A stretch of DNA of 64,000 bases from Lutimonas vermicola. GTDB taxonomy: Bacteria > Bacteroidota > Bacteroidia > Flavobacteriales > Flavobacteriaceae. The position numbers and the translations under genes are program-made. The notes beneath the pieces are model-generated. The model was not told the origin of the DNA. It saw only the letters and a list, made by a program, of their open reading frames with translations, and did not search any database. Positions 43,626 through 52,299 of the stretch are shown here, in pieces (within the stretch, counting starts at the first letter, position 1; each line of letters starts with the position of its first letter). The DNA lies in assembly GCF_038433205.1 (NCBI RefSeq), contig NZ_JBCDNA010000003.1:124001-188000 (forward strand), written 5' to 3'.

Positions 43626-44389
43626 TCAAGTTCAATATTTCTGTAACCAGCTGGTATTTCAAAGGGGAATTTCAAAGGAACATTAAATTGTACATTCTTA
43701 AAACTTACATCTATGATCGTTTTCATCTTCAGGGTCGTAGCAGTGATTAAAAATCTTTTAGGGAACAAAGATTCACTAATTTTATGAAAATCTTTATATA
43801 AAATTGTTAAATTTTGTTTCTTTTCCACATGATTTATTTTCTCAAAGACAACCTTAAAATGATCAGGATCTATCCTGTATGTAATGTCAAAAATAGGATT
43901 TCTTTTCTTGGGATGCAATTCATATTGTCGATCCTTTATGCTAACCTGGTATTTTTGGGATTCCAAATCCAACAAAGCCTCCCCTAAAAAGAGGTTCTGA
44001 ACTTTTTCAAAATCAAAATCGGTACCGAGCCAGGCAGTGATCAGTTGAAAATCTCCATCAAAAGCTGTTTTACCTACTTTTTCATAGAATTTTACTTCTG
44101 AAGGCGTGATCATAAGCTTGGCAACCGGAAACCCAAGTTTTGAAAAATTGAGCCAGAGAATAGAATCTTTAACCATCCTCAACGAAGCGTTTATATTGGG
44201 ATAATCACCCTCTCCCCTGTACTTGATTTGCATCATGGCCTTGACCGAATTTCCTGAAAAACTGGTCGACTGATTCTTCTTGATCACAGAACGCGCAGAT
44301 AAGATCTCGATGCTTTTATCAGAAACCTTAGCACTTTTACAAGAAATCAGGGTCAAAACAATAACGAGAAAAGTAATGGTTCTATTCAT
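43622..44389 (-). CDS. DUF4292 lipoprotein
   Basis: A 255-residue lipoprotein with signal FLVIVLTLISC (Cys17). The mature part is a single beta-rich domain of the DUF4292 family, with VKAMMQIKYRGEGDYPNINASLR and LWLNFSKLGFPVAKLMITP. The repeated strand/turn pattern is reminiscent of LolA/LolB-type lipoprotein carriers (inference; not proven for the family). Encoded between a TPR protein and EnvC in an operon-like series. Confidence 0.82.
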   Translation of the reverse strand: MNRTITFLVIVLTLISCKSAKVSDKSIEILSARSVIKKNQSTSFSGNSVKAMMQIKYRGEGDYPNINASLRMVKDSILWLNFSKLGFPVAKLMITPSEVKFYEKVGKTAFDGDFQLITAWLGTDFDFEKVQNLFLGEALLDLESQKYQVSIKDRQYELHPKKRNPIFDITYRIDPDHFKVVFEKINHVEKKQNLTILYKDFHKISESLFPKRFLITATTLKMKTIIDVSFKNVQFNVPLKFPFEIPAGYRNIELE

Positions 44390-44398
44390 TTACCCTTG

Positions 44399-45376
44399 TT
44401 ATTTATCTTTTAAATCCAAAGCCTTGTTGTAAAAATCGGTTGCCTGTTTGTTGTTACCCATGGCTTTATGGCTAAGACTCAGTTCTTCATAAAAAAAGGC
44501 CGTTAAATTATTATCGTCAATGATATAATCCAATCCTTCTTCCAATATTTGCATAGCCTCTTTGTACTTTCTTAAACTATTGAGGGCACGCGCATTCATT
44601 AAATAAAGACTTGGCTGGGCCGGAAATAATGACAATCCTTCTTCACTATCCTTTAGCAAATCAAGATATTGTTTTGTTTTCCATTGTTCCTCCAATAAAG
44701 TCACCAAGGTATTATAATCCCGGTTCAAAGCATACGCTTCCTTAAGCCGGTCTACCTGCCTCATGGGGGATGATTCAATGACAGGTTCCGAAATTTTCAG
44801 CATTGGCCCGCTTCCATCCTGCAACAACGATTCTTTTAAAGCTTCAAGCCCCTCCGGCAATTTATTCAAATCATCGAGCTTTTTCAAAAGTTTGATGGCA
44901 TTGTCAATCTCGCCTGATTTAATATAAAGTATCACCAAGTCGGCTTCTTCCTCGGGTTTTAAACTATTGATGGTGTTTTGAACCTTAATAGCTCCCAAAT
45001 AATCATTTCGTTTGGTTTTGATCTCCTTTAAATGACGCAGCATATGCAAATTCAAAGGCTCATTTTCAAGTCCTTTTAAGATATAATATTCTGCTTCAGT
45101 ATATTTAATGAGCATTGCATAGTTCTTGGAAAGTTCAAAAAGCACGGCAACATTATCTTTTTCAATATTGTTACATGCCTCTAAAGCGAAAACTGCCTTG
45201 TCATAATTTCCTATGGCCTTCTGCTGCAGGGCCTCGAAAAAAAAGGTTTGAAAATTAATATTCTGCTGTTCCACAAACATTTCTTCACTGGAAACAACAT
45301 CTTCTTGTCCCATAATGAGAAAGGAGTGAAAAATTACTCCAAAAAAAATACCTATATGTGTTGCTTTTATAATCAA
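44399..45376 (-). CDS. Exported TPR repeat protein
   Basis: A 325-residue protein with a signal peptide (IGIFFGVIFHSFLIMGQ) and at least five tetratricopeptide units, for example FFEALQQKAIGNYDKAVFAL, YTEAEYYILKGLENEP, AIKLLKKLDDL and the C-terminal ELSLSHKAMGNNKQATDFYNKAL. TPR proteins are adaptors; in this conserved flavobacterial series it probably assembles an envelope complex with the DUF4292 lipoprotein. It starts 3 nt after the nucleotidyltransferase gene. Confidence 0.85.
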   Translation of the reverse strand: MIIKATHIGIFFGVIFHSFLIMGQEDVVSSEEMFVEQQNINFQTFFFEALQQKAIGNYDKAVFALEACNNIEKDNVAVLFELSKNYAMLIKYTEAEYYILKGLENEPLNLHMLRHLKEIKTKRNDYLGAIKVQNTINSLKPEEEADLVILYIKSGEIDNAIKLLKKLDDLNKLPEGLEALKESLLQDGSGPMLKISEPVIESSPMRQVDRLKEAYALNRDYNTLVTLLEEQWKTKQYLDLLKDSEEGLSLFPAQPSLYLMNARALNSLRKYKEAMQILEEGLDYIIDDNNLTAFFYEELSLSHKAMGNNKQATDFYNKALDLKDK

Positions 45377-45379
45377 TAT

Positions 45380-46387
45380 CTATTTCAACACTGAATAATC
45401 TCCTATACTTACTGATTTGAATTCTCCATCAAAATATGCATTGTTTCCTATCATGGCTTGCTTTAATGTCACATTTTTGATTATTGTATTGGTCTGGATC
45501 AGTGAATTGACAATTTTTGAATTCTCCACGATGCTATTATCCCCTAAGGAAACATTGGGGCCTATAACGGAATCATTCAATTCCACGTTCTCGCCAATAT
45601 AACAAGGTTCAATGATGCTGGAATTGTTTAAAGTTACACTTTTGGAAATTAAGTTTTCATTCTCCTGACTCGCAAATTGTAATATTTTACTATTCGTATC
45701 AACAGTGACCTCCTTATTCCCGCAATCCATCCATTCGGTGACCTGACCGGGAACAAATTTCAAGCCTTTCTGTTTCATGTTTTCTAAAGCATTGGTCAGC
45801 TGGAACTCGCCCTTATCTTTTATATTATTGTCGAGCAAGTACTGGATTTCTTCTCTAAGAACCTCTCCATTTTTAATGTAATAGATTCCGATGATCGCTA
45901 AGTCGGAAATAAATTCATCCGGTTTTTCAACAAAATCAGTGATAATACCATCATGGAGTTTGACGACCCCATATGCACTTGGCTCTTCAACCTGCTTGAC
46001 CCAAATGGCACCATCTGATTCCCCGTCTAACGTAAAGTCTGCTTTAAACAGGGTGTCTGCAAAAGCCACCACGCAAGGTCCTTCCAATGTATCCTTTGCG
46101 CATTGAATAGCATGTGCGGTTCCCAAGGCCTGTTCCTGCACAGACACTTTTCCTTTGGCACCCATATCACGGGCAATAGTCATAAGCTTTTCTTCTGTAT
46201 CCTTTGGGAAAGTAGGTCCAATCACAAAAGCAATTTCCTCAACTTCCTGATCGATTACCTTTACAATATCTTCAACCAATCTCTGGACAATAGGTTTCCC
46301 CGCTATTAAAGTAAGTGGTTTCGGAATAGTTAGGGTATGCGGCCTTAATCTTGAACCAATTCCAGCCATTGGAACTATGATATTCAT
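45380..46387 (-). CDS. Sugar-phosphate nucleotidyltransferase
   Basis: A 335-residue NDP-sugar pyrophosphorylase. The N-terminal signature is MAGIGSRLRPHTLTIPKPL (nucleotide loop and catalytic Lys), with FADTLFKADF as the metal-binding segment. The C-terminal part (about 245-335) has hexapeptide-like units (NSSIIEPCYIGENVELNDSV, GPNVSLGDNSIVENSKI) that would form a left-handed beta-helix. The sugar is unknown. It heads the envelope series nucleotidyltransferase - TPR - DUF4292 - EnvC; a promoter box TATATTTG lies at 46422-46415. Confidence 0.88.
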   Translation of the reverse strand: MNIIVPMAGIGSRLRPHTLTIPKPLTLIAGKPIVQRLVEDIVKVIDQEVEEIAFVIGPTFPKDTEEKLMTIARDMGAKGKVSVQEQALGTAHAIQCAKDTLEGPCVVAFADTLFKADFTLDGESDGAIWVKQVEEPSAYGVVKLHDGIITDFVEKPDEFISDLAIIGIYYIKNGEVLREEIQYLLDNNIKDKGEFQLTNALENMKQKGLKFVPGQVTEWMDCGNKEVTVDTNSKILQFASQENENLISKSVTLNNSSIIEPCYIGENVELNDSVIGPNVSLGDNSIVENSKIVNSLIQTNTIIKNVTLKQAMIGNNAYFDGEFKSVSIGDYSVLK

Positions 46388-46414
46388 GTTTAAATATTTT
46401 TTCTTTTAAACGCC

Positions 46415-46422
46415 CAAATATA
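46415..46422 (-). promoter_or_regulatory. -7 promoter box of the nucleotidyltransferase operon
   Basis: On the minus strand this reads TATATTTG, an exact TAnnTTTG match 27 nt before the ATG at 46387. Confidence 0.4.
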
Positions 46423-46439
46423 CATAAAATTGTTACAGC

Positions 46440-48446
46440 TTATGAATGACTTATAAGCGTGAATGCACCATCCCTATAGGTATCATGAAAAATTATACCC
46501 TTTTGTTTACAAGACTTTTCCCAAAGAGACTTATAGGAAGAGAAATCAGACCCGTCGGCAATAATTACTTTTGGTCGTATTTCGCCTAAAATTCTGTCAA
46601 GATTTATTTGAGGAGAATTTATGAGTATCAGGATATCCGGTTTGAATCCAAAATCACTTTTTATTGACAAATGATCAATAACCATGATGTTGTAATTCCC
46701 CACTTTATAAAAGTTTAACATTTGCTCTGATTCGGAGAGATTAAGTAAAAAATGGTTCCTTGCATAGTTTTTCACAAAACTCAATTCTTTAACACTGTTA
46801 GCTCCTGAACCCGAATACAGAATTCCCTTATCGCCTGTTCGCCTGAGAAACAGGCTCTGTTTATACTGATGAAATACAATAAAAGCAGATTCAGATTGGG
46901 TAGTCCTTTTCTCAAAAAGAAGGATTGAAAACAGCAAAATACAACAGACCAATATGGCTGCAGGTCTTTTAGCATTGAGTTTGCTGATGCTAAAAGTTAA
47001 CAAACCAATAAAAAGATAGCTTATATATAAAAGGGGTTCAGTAAAAAATACATTTTTAAAGATCAGGGTATTGATGCTTCCAAAAATCTCTATGGTATGA
47101 TTCATCATTGTGATTATCATTGCGTAAACCTCAACATAGAAGGGCCACAAAAAATTAAAAAAGTCAAGTATTATCATAAAATATCCCATTCCCAAAACAA
47201 TCCCTAAAAAAGGAATGATGGCAATACTGCTTAGAACGAATAGGGCAGAGAAGTGATGAAAATGATATAAACTTAAAGGTAATACCCCAAGTTGAGCGGA
47301 AATAGAAATCACAAAAAGGTTCCAGATATAGCGCAGTAATTTTTGATCCGGATTCCAAAGCGATTTCAAAAAAGGACTGATACCAAGGATAGCTGCTACG
47401 GCAAGATAACTCATTTGAAACCCAAGATCGAAAACATACAATGGTTTAAATATCAGGTTGAGAAACAAGGCTGTGAATAAATAGTTGCCCAGCTGTGAAT
47501 AACGTCCAATACGTATTCCAAAAGAAAGCACGGTGAACATAGTTGCGGCTCTTATTACCGAAGGGGATAATCCTGAGATGAAAGCAAAAAACCACAAAAA
47601 TCCAATGAGTAAAACCCATTTTATGGCTTTCCCATGGCGCAAGCGCTCGAACGGCCCTAAAGCAACATTTAAGATCATCAGTAAAATGCCAATATGCAAT
47701 CCTGAAATTGCTAAAAGATGCATGGCCCCGGCATTCTGATAACTCGACGTTGTTTCTTTAGAAAGATCCTGTCTCTTACCCAGTAACAAGGCTTCAATTA
47801 CTGAAAATTCTTTACTGGTAAATCCCTTATCCCCTAACGACTTTATGATTCGGCCACGACACATTAACGCAAGTGCTCTTACATTCATTTGTTCTGCCGG
47901 GAGCGTTGTGAACTGTTCCTGACTTAAACTCAACTGATGATAGATGCCTTTTTTTCTAGAGTACTCTCTAAAGTCAAACGCTGCCGGATTCAGGACTTTC
48001 CCTATTTCCTTTGGCTCTGTGGAAGTTAAAATGCATTCATCCAATCTCAAAGGCTGGCTCATTTGATCTTTTGAGATACGAATTAAAATATCACCCTCTG
48101 TTTTTTTCTTATCGACACCGGTGATCTCTCCTCTGAATCTGAAATAATGGCCTGTGTGTTTAAGTTCTTCTCTTAAGGAAATTCTTATACTTGAACCTGG
48201 GATAAAATGGTGCGTATAATGCATCAGGTTTCGGCCGGGCTTGTTCTTTGTAATAATGAACATCCCATACTGCATCATCAACAGGGCCGAAAATAAAACA
48301 AATAAAAAAGGAGGGTGAAATGAGTTCCTGGCATTGAAATAGCATAAAATAAAAGCAATGAATATTAAACCGGCTCCTGTTGAGATCCATTCTAATGAAA
48401 AGTCAAAAAAAAACCGATCAGAATCCCCGTGATCAGGGAGAAACAA
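46440..48446 (-). CDS. comEC: Competence protein ComEC/Rec2, N-terminus displaced by apparent frameshift
   Basis: This frame encodes about 668 residues with many membrane helices and ComEC signatures (GAMHLLAISGLHIGILLMI, then GLSPSVIRAATMFTVLS). ComEC is the inner-membrane channel for single-stranded DNA in transformation. The first residues (MFLPDHGDSDR) are not protein-like. A frame one position away ends at 48392 and encodes a proper N-terminal helix (KFLPAHFCFSLITGILIGF). The two join at an A9 tract (48405-48413); one extra A would fuse them and give a start near TTG 48478. Either a base is missing or the gene shifts frame. No metallo-beta-lactamase domain, as usual in this group. Confidence 0.88.
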   Translation of the reverse strand: MFLPDHGDSDRFFFDFSLEWISTGAGLIFIAFILCYFNARNSFHPPFLFVLFSALLMMQYGMFIITKNKPGRNLMHYTHHFIPGSSIRISLREELKHTGHYFRFRGEITGVDKKKTEGDILIRISKDQMSQPLRLDECILTSTEPKEIGKVLNPAAFDFREYSRKKGIYHQLSLSQEQFTTLPAEQMNVRALALMCRGRIIKSLGDKGFTSKEFSVIEALLLGKRQDLSKETTSSYQNAGAMHLLAISGLHIGILLMILNVALGPFERLRHGKAIKWVLLIGFLWFFAFISGLSPSVIRAATMFTVLSFGIRIGRYSQLGNYLFTALFLNLIFKPLYVFDLGFQMSYLAVAAILGISPFLKSLWNPDQKLLRYIWNLFVISISAQLGVLPLSLYHFHHFSALFVLSSIAIIPFLGIVLGMGYFMIILDFFNFLWPFYVEVYAMIITMMNHTIEIFGSINTLIFKNVFFTEPLLYISYLFIGLLTFSISKLNAKRPAAILVCCILLFSILLFEKRTTQSESAFIVFHQYKQSLFLRRTGDKGILYSGSGANSVKELSFVKNYARNHFLLNLSESEQMLNFYKVGNYNIMVIDHLSIKSDFGFKPDILILINSPQINLDRILGEIRPKVIIADGSDFSSYKSLWEKSCKQKGIIFHDTYRDGAFTLISHS

Positions 48447-48536
48447 AAATGTGCCGGAAGAAATTTTAAATTGATCAAGAGGGTCTGATTTTCCAATTTA
48501 ATTGTTTTATTTTCGCCCTGGTAAACATTCGGCTCG

Positions 48537-49874
48537 TTGAACAAACTTCCTAAAATCTCCTTTCGGCAAATCAATAAACTGGCAATTCCTGCGATCATTT
48601 CAGGTATTGCCGAACCCTTGTTGTCAATTACAGATACCGCTATTGTTGGCAATATTCCTGTAAATCCAACCGAAGCCCTTGCAGCAGTGGGTATAGCAGG
48701 ATCATTTATTTCGGCTATTATTTGGATTCTTGCCCAGACCAGGTCTGCGATTTCGGCTATTATCGCCCAATACTTTGGAGCAAACAAACTTAAAGAGATA
48801 CAACATCTGCCAGCTCAGATCATTTTGATTAATGTTATCCTCAGTATTTTTATTTATGCACTAACGGTTTTTTTTGTCGAAAATATTTTTGAGTTATACA
48901 ACGCAAGTGGATTGATTCTTGAAGAATCAGTTTCCTATTATAAAATCAGGGCTTTTGGCCTTCCTTTTACGCTCTTTGTGTTTTCTGTTTTTGGGGTTTT
49001 CAGAGGTCTTCAAAACACCTTCTGGCCCATGGTTATCAGTATTATAGGCGCCTCTCTTAATATCGCCCTTGATTTTATTCTCGTATTTGGTGTCGAAGGC
49101 CTTATTCCTGCCTTTGAGGTTGAAGGGGCTGCCTGGGCAAGTGTTATCGCCCAGGGCGTCATGTCGGTTTTGGCTCTGGTACTTCTTTTTAAGAAAACTC
49201 CCTTTTCACTCAAACTGAAATTCCCATTTCATCCAGAGATCAAGCGCCTGCTTTCACTTAGTCTTAATTTGATCCTAAGGGCCATCTCATTAAACATCGC
49301 CCTTTATATGGCCAATGCTTATGCAACAAAATACGGTGCAAATTATATCGCCGCTCAGACCATAGCTTTCCAGATATGGCTTTTCTTTGCATTTTTTATA
49401 GATGGCTATGCCAGTGCAGGCAATATTATGTCGGGTAAATTCCTTGGTCAAAAGGAATACGCCAAAATTTGGAAACTCAGCAGTCAACTCAACAAGTATT
49501 CCTTTTTCATATCGTTAGTTCTTGGATTGATCTGTCTTATATTTTATGAACCTATTGGCCTGTTGTTCAGCCAGGAAAAAGAAGTGCTTTCATTGTTCTA
49601 CGGCATTTTCTGGATTGTCCTTTTGATGCAACCCGTCAATGCTGTTGCTTTCGTTTTTGATGGTATCTTTAAAGGACTTGCAGAAGCGGTCCTTTTGAGA
49701 AATACGCTTTTAGCTTCTACCTTTCTTGGCTTTATACCTGTCTTACTGATCGGTGATTATTTCGATTTGAAATTATACGCGATCTGGATTGCATTTTTTG
49801 TTTGGATGTTGATGCGTGGTGGCATCCTTCTAGTCATCTTTAAGAAAAGATTTCTCCCCAAAAAACTTAGATGA
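48537..49874 (+). CDS. MATE family efflux transporter
   Basis: A 445-residue protein with twelve hydrophobic helices in two homologous halves. The N-terminal segment (LAIPAIISGIAEPLLSITDTAIVGNI) and the matching ASGLILEESVSYYKIRAFGLPF region are typical MATE features. Such carriers export cationic compounds using a proton or sodium gradient; substrate unknown. It starts at TTG 48537, which gives a normal N-terminus. Divergent from comEC and 4-nt-overlapped by a longer, less likely start of the next gene. Confidence 0.92.
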   Translation: MNKLPKISFRQINKLAIPAIISGIAEPLLSITDTAIVGNIPVNPTEALAAVGIAGSFISAIIWILAQTRSAISAIIAQYFGANKLKEIQHLPAQIILINVILSIFIYALTVFFVENIFELYNASGLILEESVSYYKIRAFGLPFTLFVFSVFGVFRGLQNTFWPMVISIIGASLNIALDFILVFGVEGLIPAFEVEGAAWASVIAQGVMSVLALVLLFKKTPFSLKLKFPFHPEIKRLLSLSLNLILRAISLNIALYMANAYATKYGANYIAAQTIAFQIWLFFAFFIDGYASAGNIMSGKFLGQKEYAKIWKLSSQLNKYSFFISLVLGLICLIFYEPIGLLFSQEKEVLSLFYGIFWIVLLMQPVNAVAFVFDGIFKGLAEAVLLRNTLLASTFLGFIPVLLIGDYFDLKLYAIWIAFFVWMLMRGGILLVIFKKRFLPKKLR

Positions 49875-49906
49875 TATTTGTTAGTTTTTTAATCGACCTG
49901 ATTGAT

Positions 49907-49914
49907 TATTTTTG
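49907..49914 (+). promoter_or_regulatory. -7 promoter box of the gene at 49937
   Basis: TATTTTTG matches TAnnTTTG and lies 22 nt before ATG 49937, supporting that start over ATG 49871. Confidence 0.45.
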
Positions 49915-49936
49915 TGCAAATGTTAAGAAAACTCCA

Positions 49937-50827
49937 ATGAAAAAGTCAATATTTCACCTTTCAATCATCGTTATCTTATTCTCTTTTAACCTGGATGCTC
50001 AGGAAATAAGCCCCTACGTTTCGGTAGGTGAAACTCCGAACTCACTTGAACAAACCGAAAAATCCGTGGTAGATGCACTGGTTAAATCCGGTTTTGAAAT
50101 TTTGGGTCAATATCACGCGGAGAACAACCAAACCCTTAAAGTGATTGTATACTCAAGAAAAGACCTGCAACAGATTACATTGAAGGTTAAAGACAGGGGA
50201 GCCCTGGCTGCGGCCCTCAAAGTTGGTTTAAAGGCAGATGGGCCCGGAACCCATATCAGTTATATCAATCCTGAATATCTTTTTCAGGCCTACTTAAGGA
50301 ATTCATATGATGCACATGCCAAAGGACTGGAAAAAGTCACCGCCGATGTAAAGGCTGCACTTTCTCCTTTAGGCAACGAAAATAGAGAATTCGGGGGTTC
50401 TATGACTGTGGAAGAATTAAGAGAATACCATTATAAAATAATGATGCCATATTTCAGCGACCCTGTTACCTTAAAAGAATTCGGAAGCTTTGAAGAAGGG
50501 GTGAAAACCATCGAAAAAAACCTGAAATCAAAAAAAGGCAATGCTGAACTTGTATACAGTTTGAAATTTAACGATCAAAAAACTGCCGTCTTTGGAATTG
50601 GGTTCCTGGATGATGAGAAAGGAGAAAAACAATTTCTTCCAATCATAGGAGAAAGCCATCTCGCGGCCATGCCATACGAGATTATTATTCAAGGTAAAAC
50701 GGCAACTATGTTACATGGCAGGTATCGTCTTGCCGTACATTGGCCAGAGCTATCCATGAGTACTTTTATGAAAATAAGAAGTACTCCGGGCGACTACAAA
50801 GATCTCTTTGAAGGACTTTGTGAATAG
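49937..50827 (+). CDS. Exported hypothetical protein, DUF302-like N-terminal domain
   Basis: A 296-residue protein. ATG 49937 opens a signal peptide (SIFHLSIIVILFSFNLDAQ) and lies 22 nt behind a promoter box; the longer frame from 49871 is less likely. The first domain (SVVDALVKSGFEILGQYHAE, then ALAAALKVGLKADGPG and PEYLFQAYL) resembles the DUF302 fold. The second domain (about 190-296) is unassigned. Function unknown. The DUF302 call is from pattern resemblance and is tentative. Confidence 0.65.
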   Translation: MKKSIFHLSIIVILFSFNLDAQEISPYVSVGETPNSLEQTEKSVVDALVKSGFEILGQYHAENNQTLKVIVYSRKDLQQITLKVKDRGALAAALKVGLKADGPGTHISYINPEYLFQAYLRNSYDAHAKGLEKVTADVKAALSPLGNENREFGGSMTVEELREYHYKIMMPYFSDPVTLKEFGSFEEGVKTIEKNLKSKKGNAELVYSLKFNDQKTAVFGIGFLDDEKGEKQFLPIIGESHLAAMPYEIIIQGKTATMLHGRYRLAVHWPELSMSTFMKIRSTPGDYKDLFEGLCE

Positions 50828-50875
50828 TAGTTTTTATTCAGAGATCATTGCACAGTATGACGTGAAAGGCATTGT

Positions 50876-51985
50876 CTAAGTATATTTTGTGATCAATTTT
50901 GCGGTTTTTTCGCTGGCTCCTTTCCCTCCTAAGGCCCTTTCCAATTCATAGTATTGATCAAACATAATTTCCCTTTCCTTGTAGTCCAGAATTTTAAACA
51001 ATTCATTCTCCAGATTGGTTTCGTTAAATTCGTCCTGAATCAATTCTGTAACGACTTCCTTGTCAAGAATAAGATTAACCAGTGAAATATATTTCACATT
51101 GACCAGTCTTTTACCAATTTGATAAGAAATCTCATTTCCTTTATAACATACCACTTCGGGGACCTTAAAAAGTGCTGTTTCCAGGGTTGCTGTACCCGAA
51201 GTTACGAGAGCTGCCGTGCTAACAGACAGAAGGTCATAGGTTTTATTTATTACGATTGCAATATTTTCTTCGCTTATAAATTTGTGATAAAAAGAAATGT
51301 CCTGCCCGGGAGCCCCTGCTATTACAAATTGATAATCCGCAAATTTGGGAGCCATTTTAAGCATGACAGATAACATCTTTGAAATTTCCTGCTTTCGGCT
51401 TCCAGGCAAAAGGGCTATAATGGGTTTTTCATTCAATCCATTTTCCTTTGCAAACTTTGATGGATTAATTGGCTTTCTGCCAGCAATGGCATCGAGCAAA
51501 GGATGCCCTACAAAATGTACCGGAAAATCATGCTTATCTTCATAGAATTCTCTTTCAAAAGGAAGAATGACATACATTTGATCAACATCTCTTTTGATTT
51601 TTTTTATCCTGTTCTCTTTCCAGGCCCAAATCTGTGGCGAAATATAATAGTGTACAATGATTTGGTTCCTTTTGGCAAACTCGGCAATCCTTAAATTAAA
51701 CCCCGGGTAATCTACAAGGATCAGTGCATCCGGAGCGTATTCAAGAATATCTTTTTTACAATACTTAATATTGTTGAGTATGGTTCTCAGGTTCATAATT
51801 ACTTCGGCAAATCCCATAAAAGCAAGGTCCTTGTAATGCTTCACCATGGTGCCACCAACTTCCTGCATTAAATCACCGCCCCAAAACCTGAAATCAGCAT
51901 GACTGTCTTCAATTTTAAGTGCTTTCATAAGGTTGGAAGCATGGAGGTCTCCTGAGGCTTCTCCCGAAATAATGTAATATTTCAA
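50876..51985 (-). CDS. lpxB: Lipid-A-disaccharide synthase LpxB
   Basis: A 369-residue GT-B glycosyltransferase. The N-terminal GEASGDLHASNLMKAL and the central LLPGSRKQEISKM are LpxB hallmarks, as is WAWKENRIKKIKRDVD. LpxB joins lipid X and UDP-diacylglucosamine into the lipid A disaccharide at the inner-membrane inner face. It is the last gene of the series surE - small membrane protein - lpxB, with a 35-nt gap before it. Confidence 0.96.
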   Translation of the reverse strand: MKYYIISGEASGDLHASNLMKALKIEDSHADFRFWGGDLMQEVGGTMVKHYKDLAFMGFAEVIMNLRTILNNIKYCKKDILEYAPDALILVDYPGFNLRIAEFAKRNQIIVHYYISPQIWAWKENRIKKIKRDVDQMYVILPFEREFYEDKHDFPVHFVGHPLLDAIAGRKPINPSKFAKENGLNEKPIIALLPGSRKQEISKMLSVMLKMAPKFADYQFVIAGAPGQDISFYHKFISEENIAIVINKTYDLLSVSTAALVTSGTATLETALFKVPEVVCYKGNEISYQIGKRLVNVKYISLVNLILDKEVVTELIQDEFNETNLENELFKILDYKEREIMFDQYYELERALGGKGASEKTAKLITKYT

Positions 51986-52020
51986 AATACGATCAATTTA
52001 AGTTATATTGATATCGGGCT

Positions 52021-52299
52021 TTATAAAAATTTACTGATCAAAATCAAAAAGGCTATAAAAAAGCAAGCAATTAATACGCCCCTTGCTCTGAAATCCTGTT
52101 TCTTTTTTAAAAAAATAAAAAAAACAAATAAGTTTGGAATAGCTGCCAGGCCAAGGACTTTTCCATACAAATTGCCTTCATTCAGTATTTTGATGGTTTC
52201 TTCAAAGCTATACGTCGATACAAATTCGACATAGATAAAAAAACCAAAGGCCGTTGCAATGAGGCCAACCAGGAATCCAATTAAAATTTCTTTTTTCAT
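52021..52299 (-). CDS. Small membrane protein of unknown function
   Basis: A 92-residue protein with three predicted membrane helices (about 5-25, 47-62 and 73-91). No soluble domain and no motif I recognise. Its ATG shares one base with the stop codon of surE (TAATG), so translation is coupled. The surE - small protein - lpxB order suggests an accessory envelope role (inference only). Confidence 0.75.
   Translation of the reverse strand: MKKEILIGFLVGLIATAFGFFIYVEFVSTYSFEETIKILNEGNLYGKVLGLAAIPNLFVFFIFLKKKQDFRARGVLIACFFIAFLILISKFL

Noticed and set aside
48392..48787. 131-residue minus-strand frame as an independent gene
   Set aside because: Its N-terminal two thirds are antisense to the MATE gene. 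Only its last 30 or so residues are meaningful, as the displaced N-terminus of ComEC.
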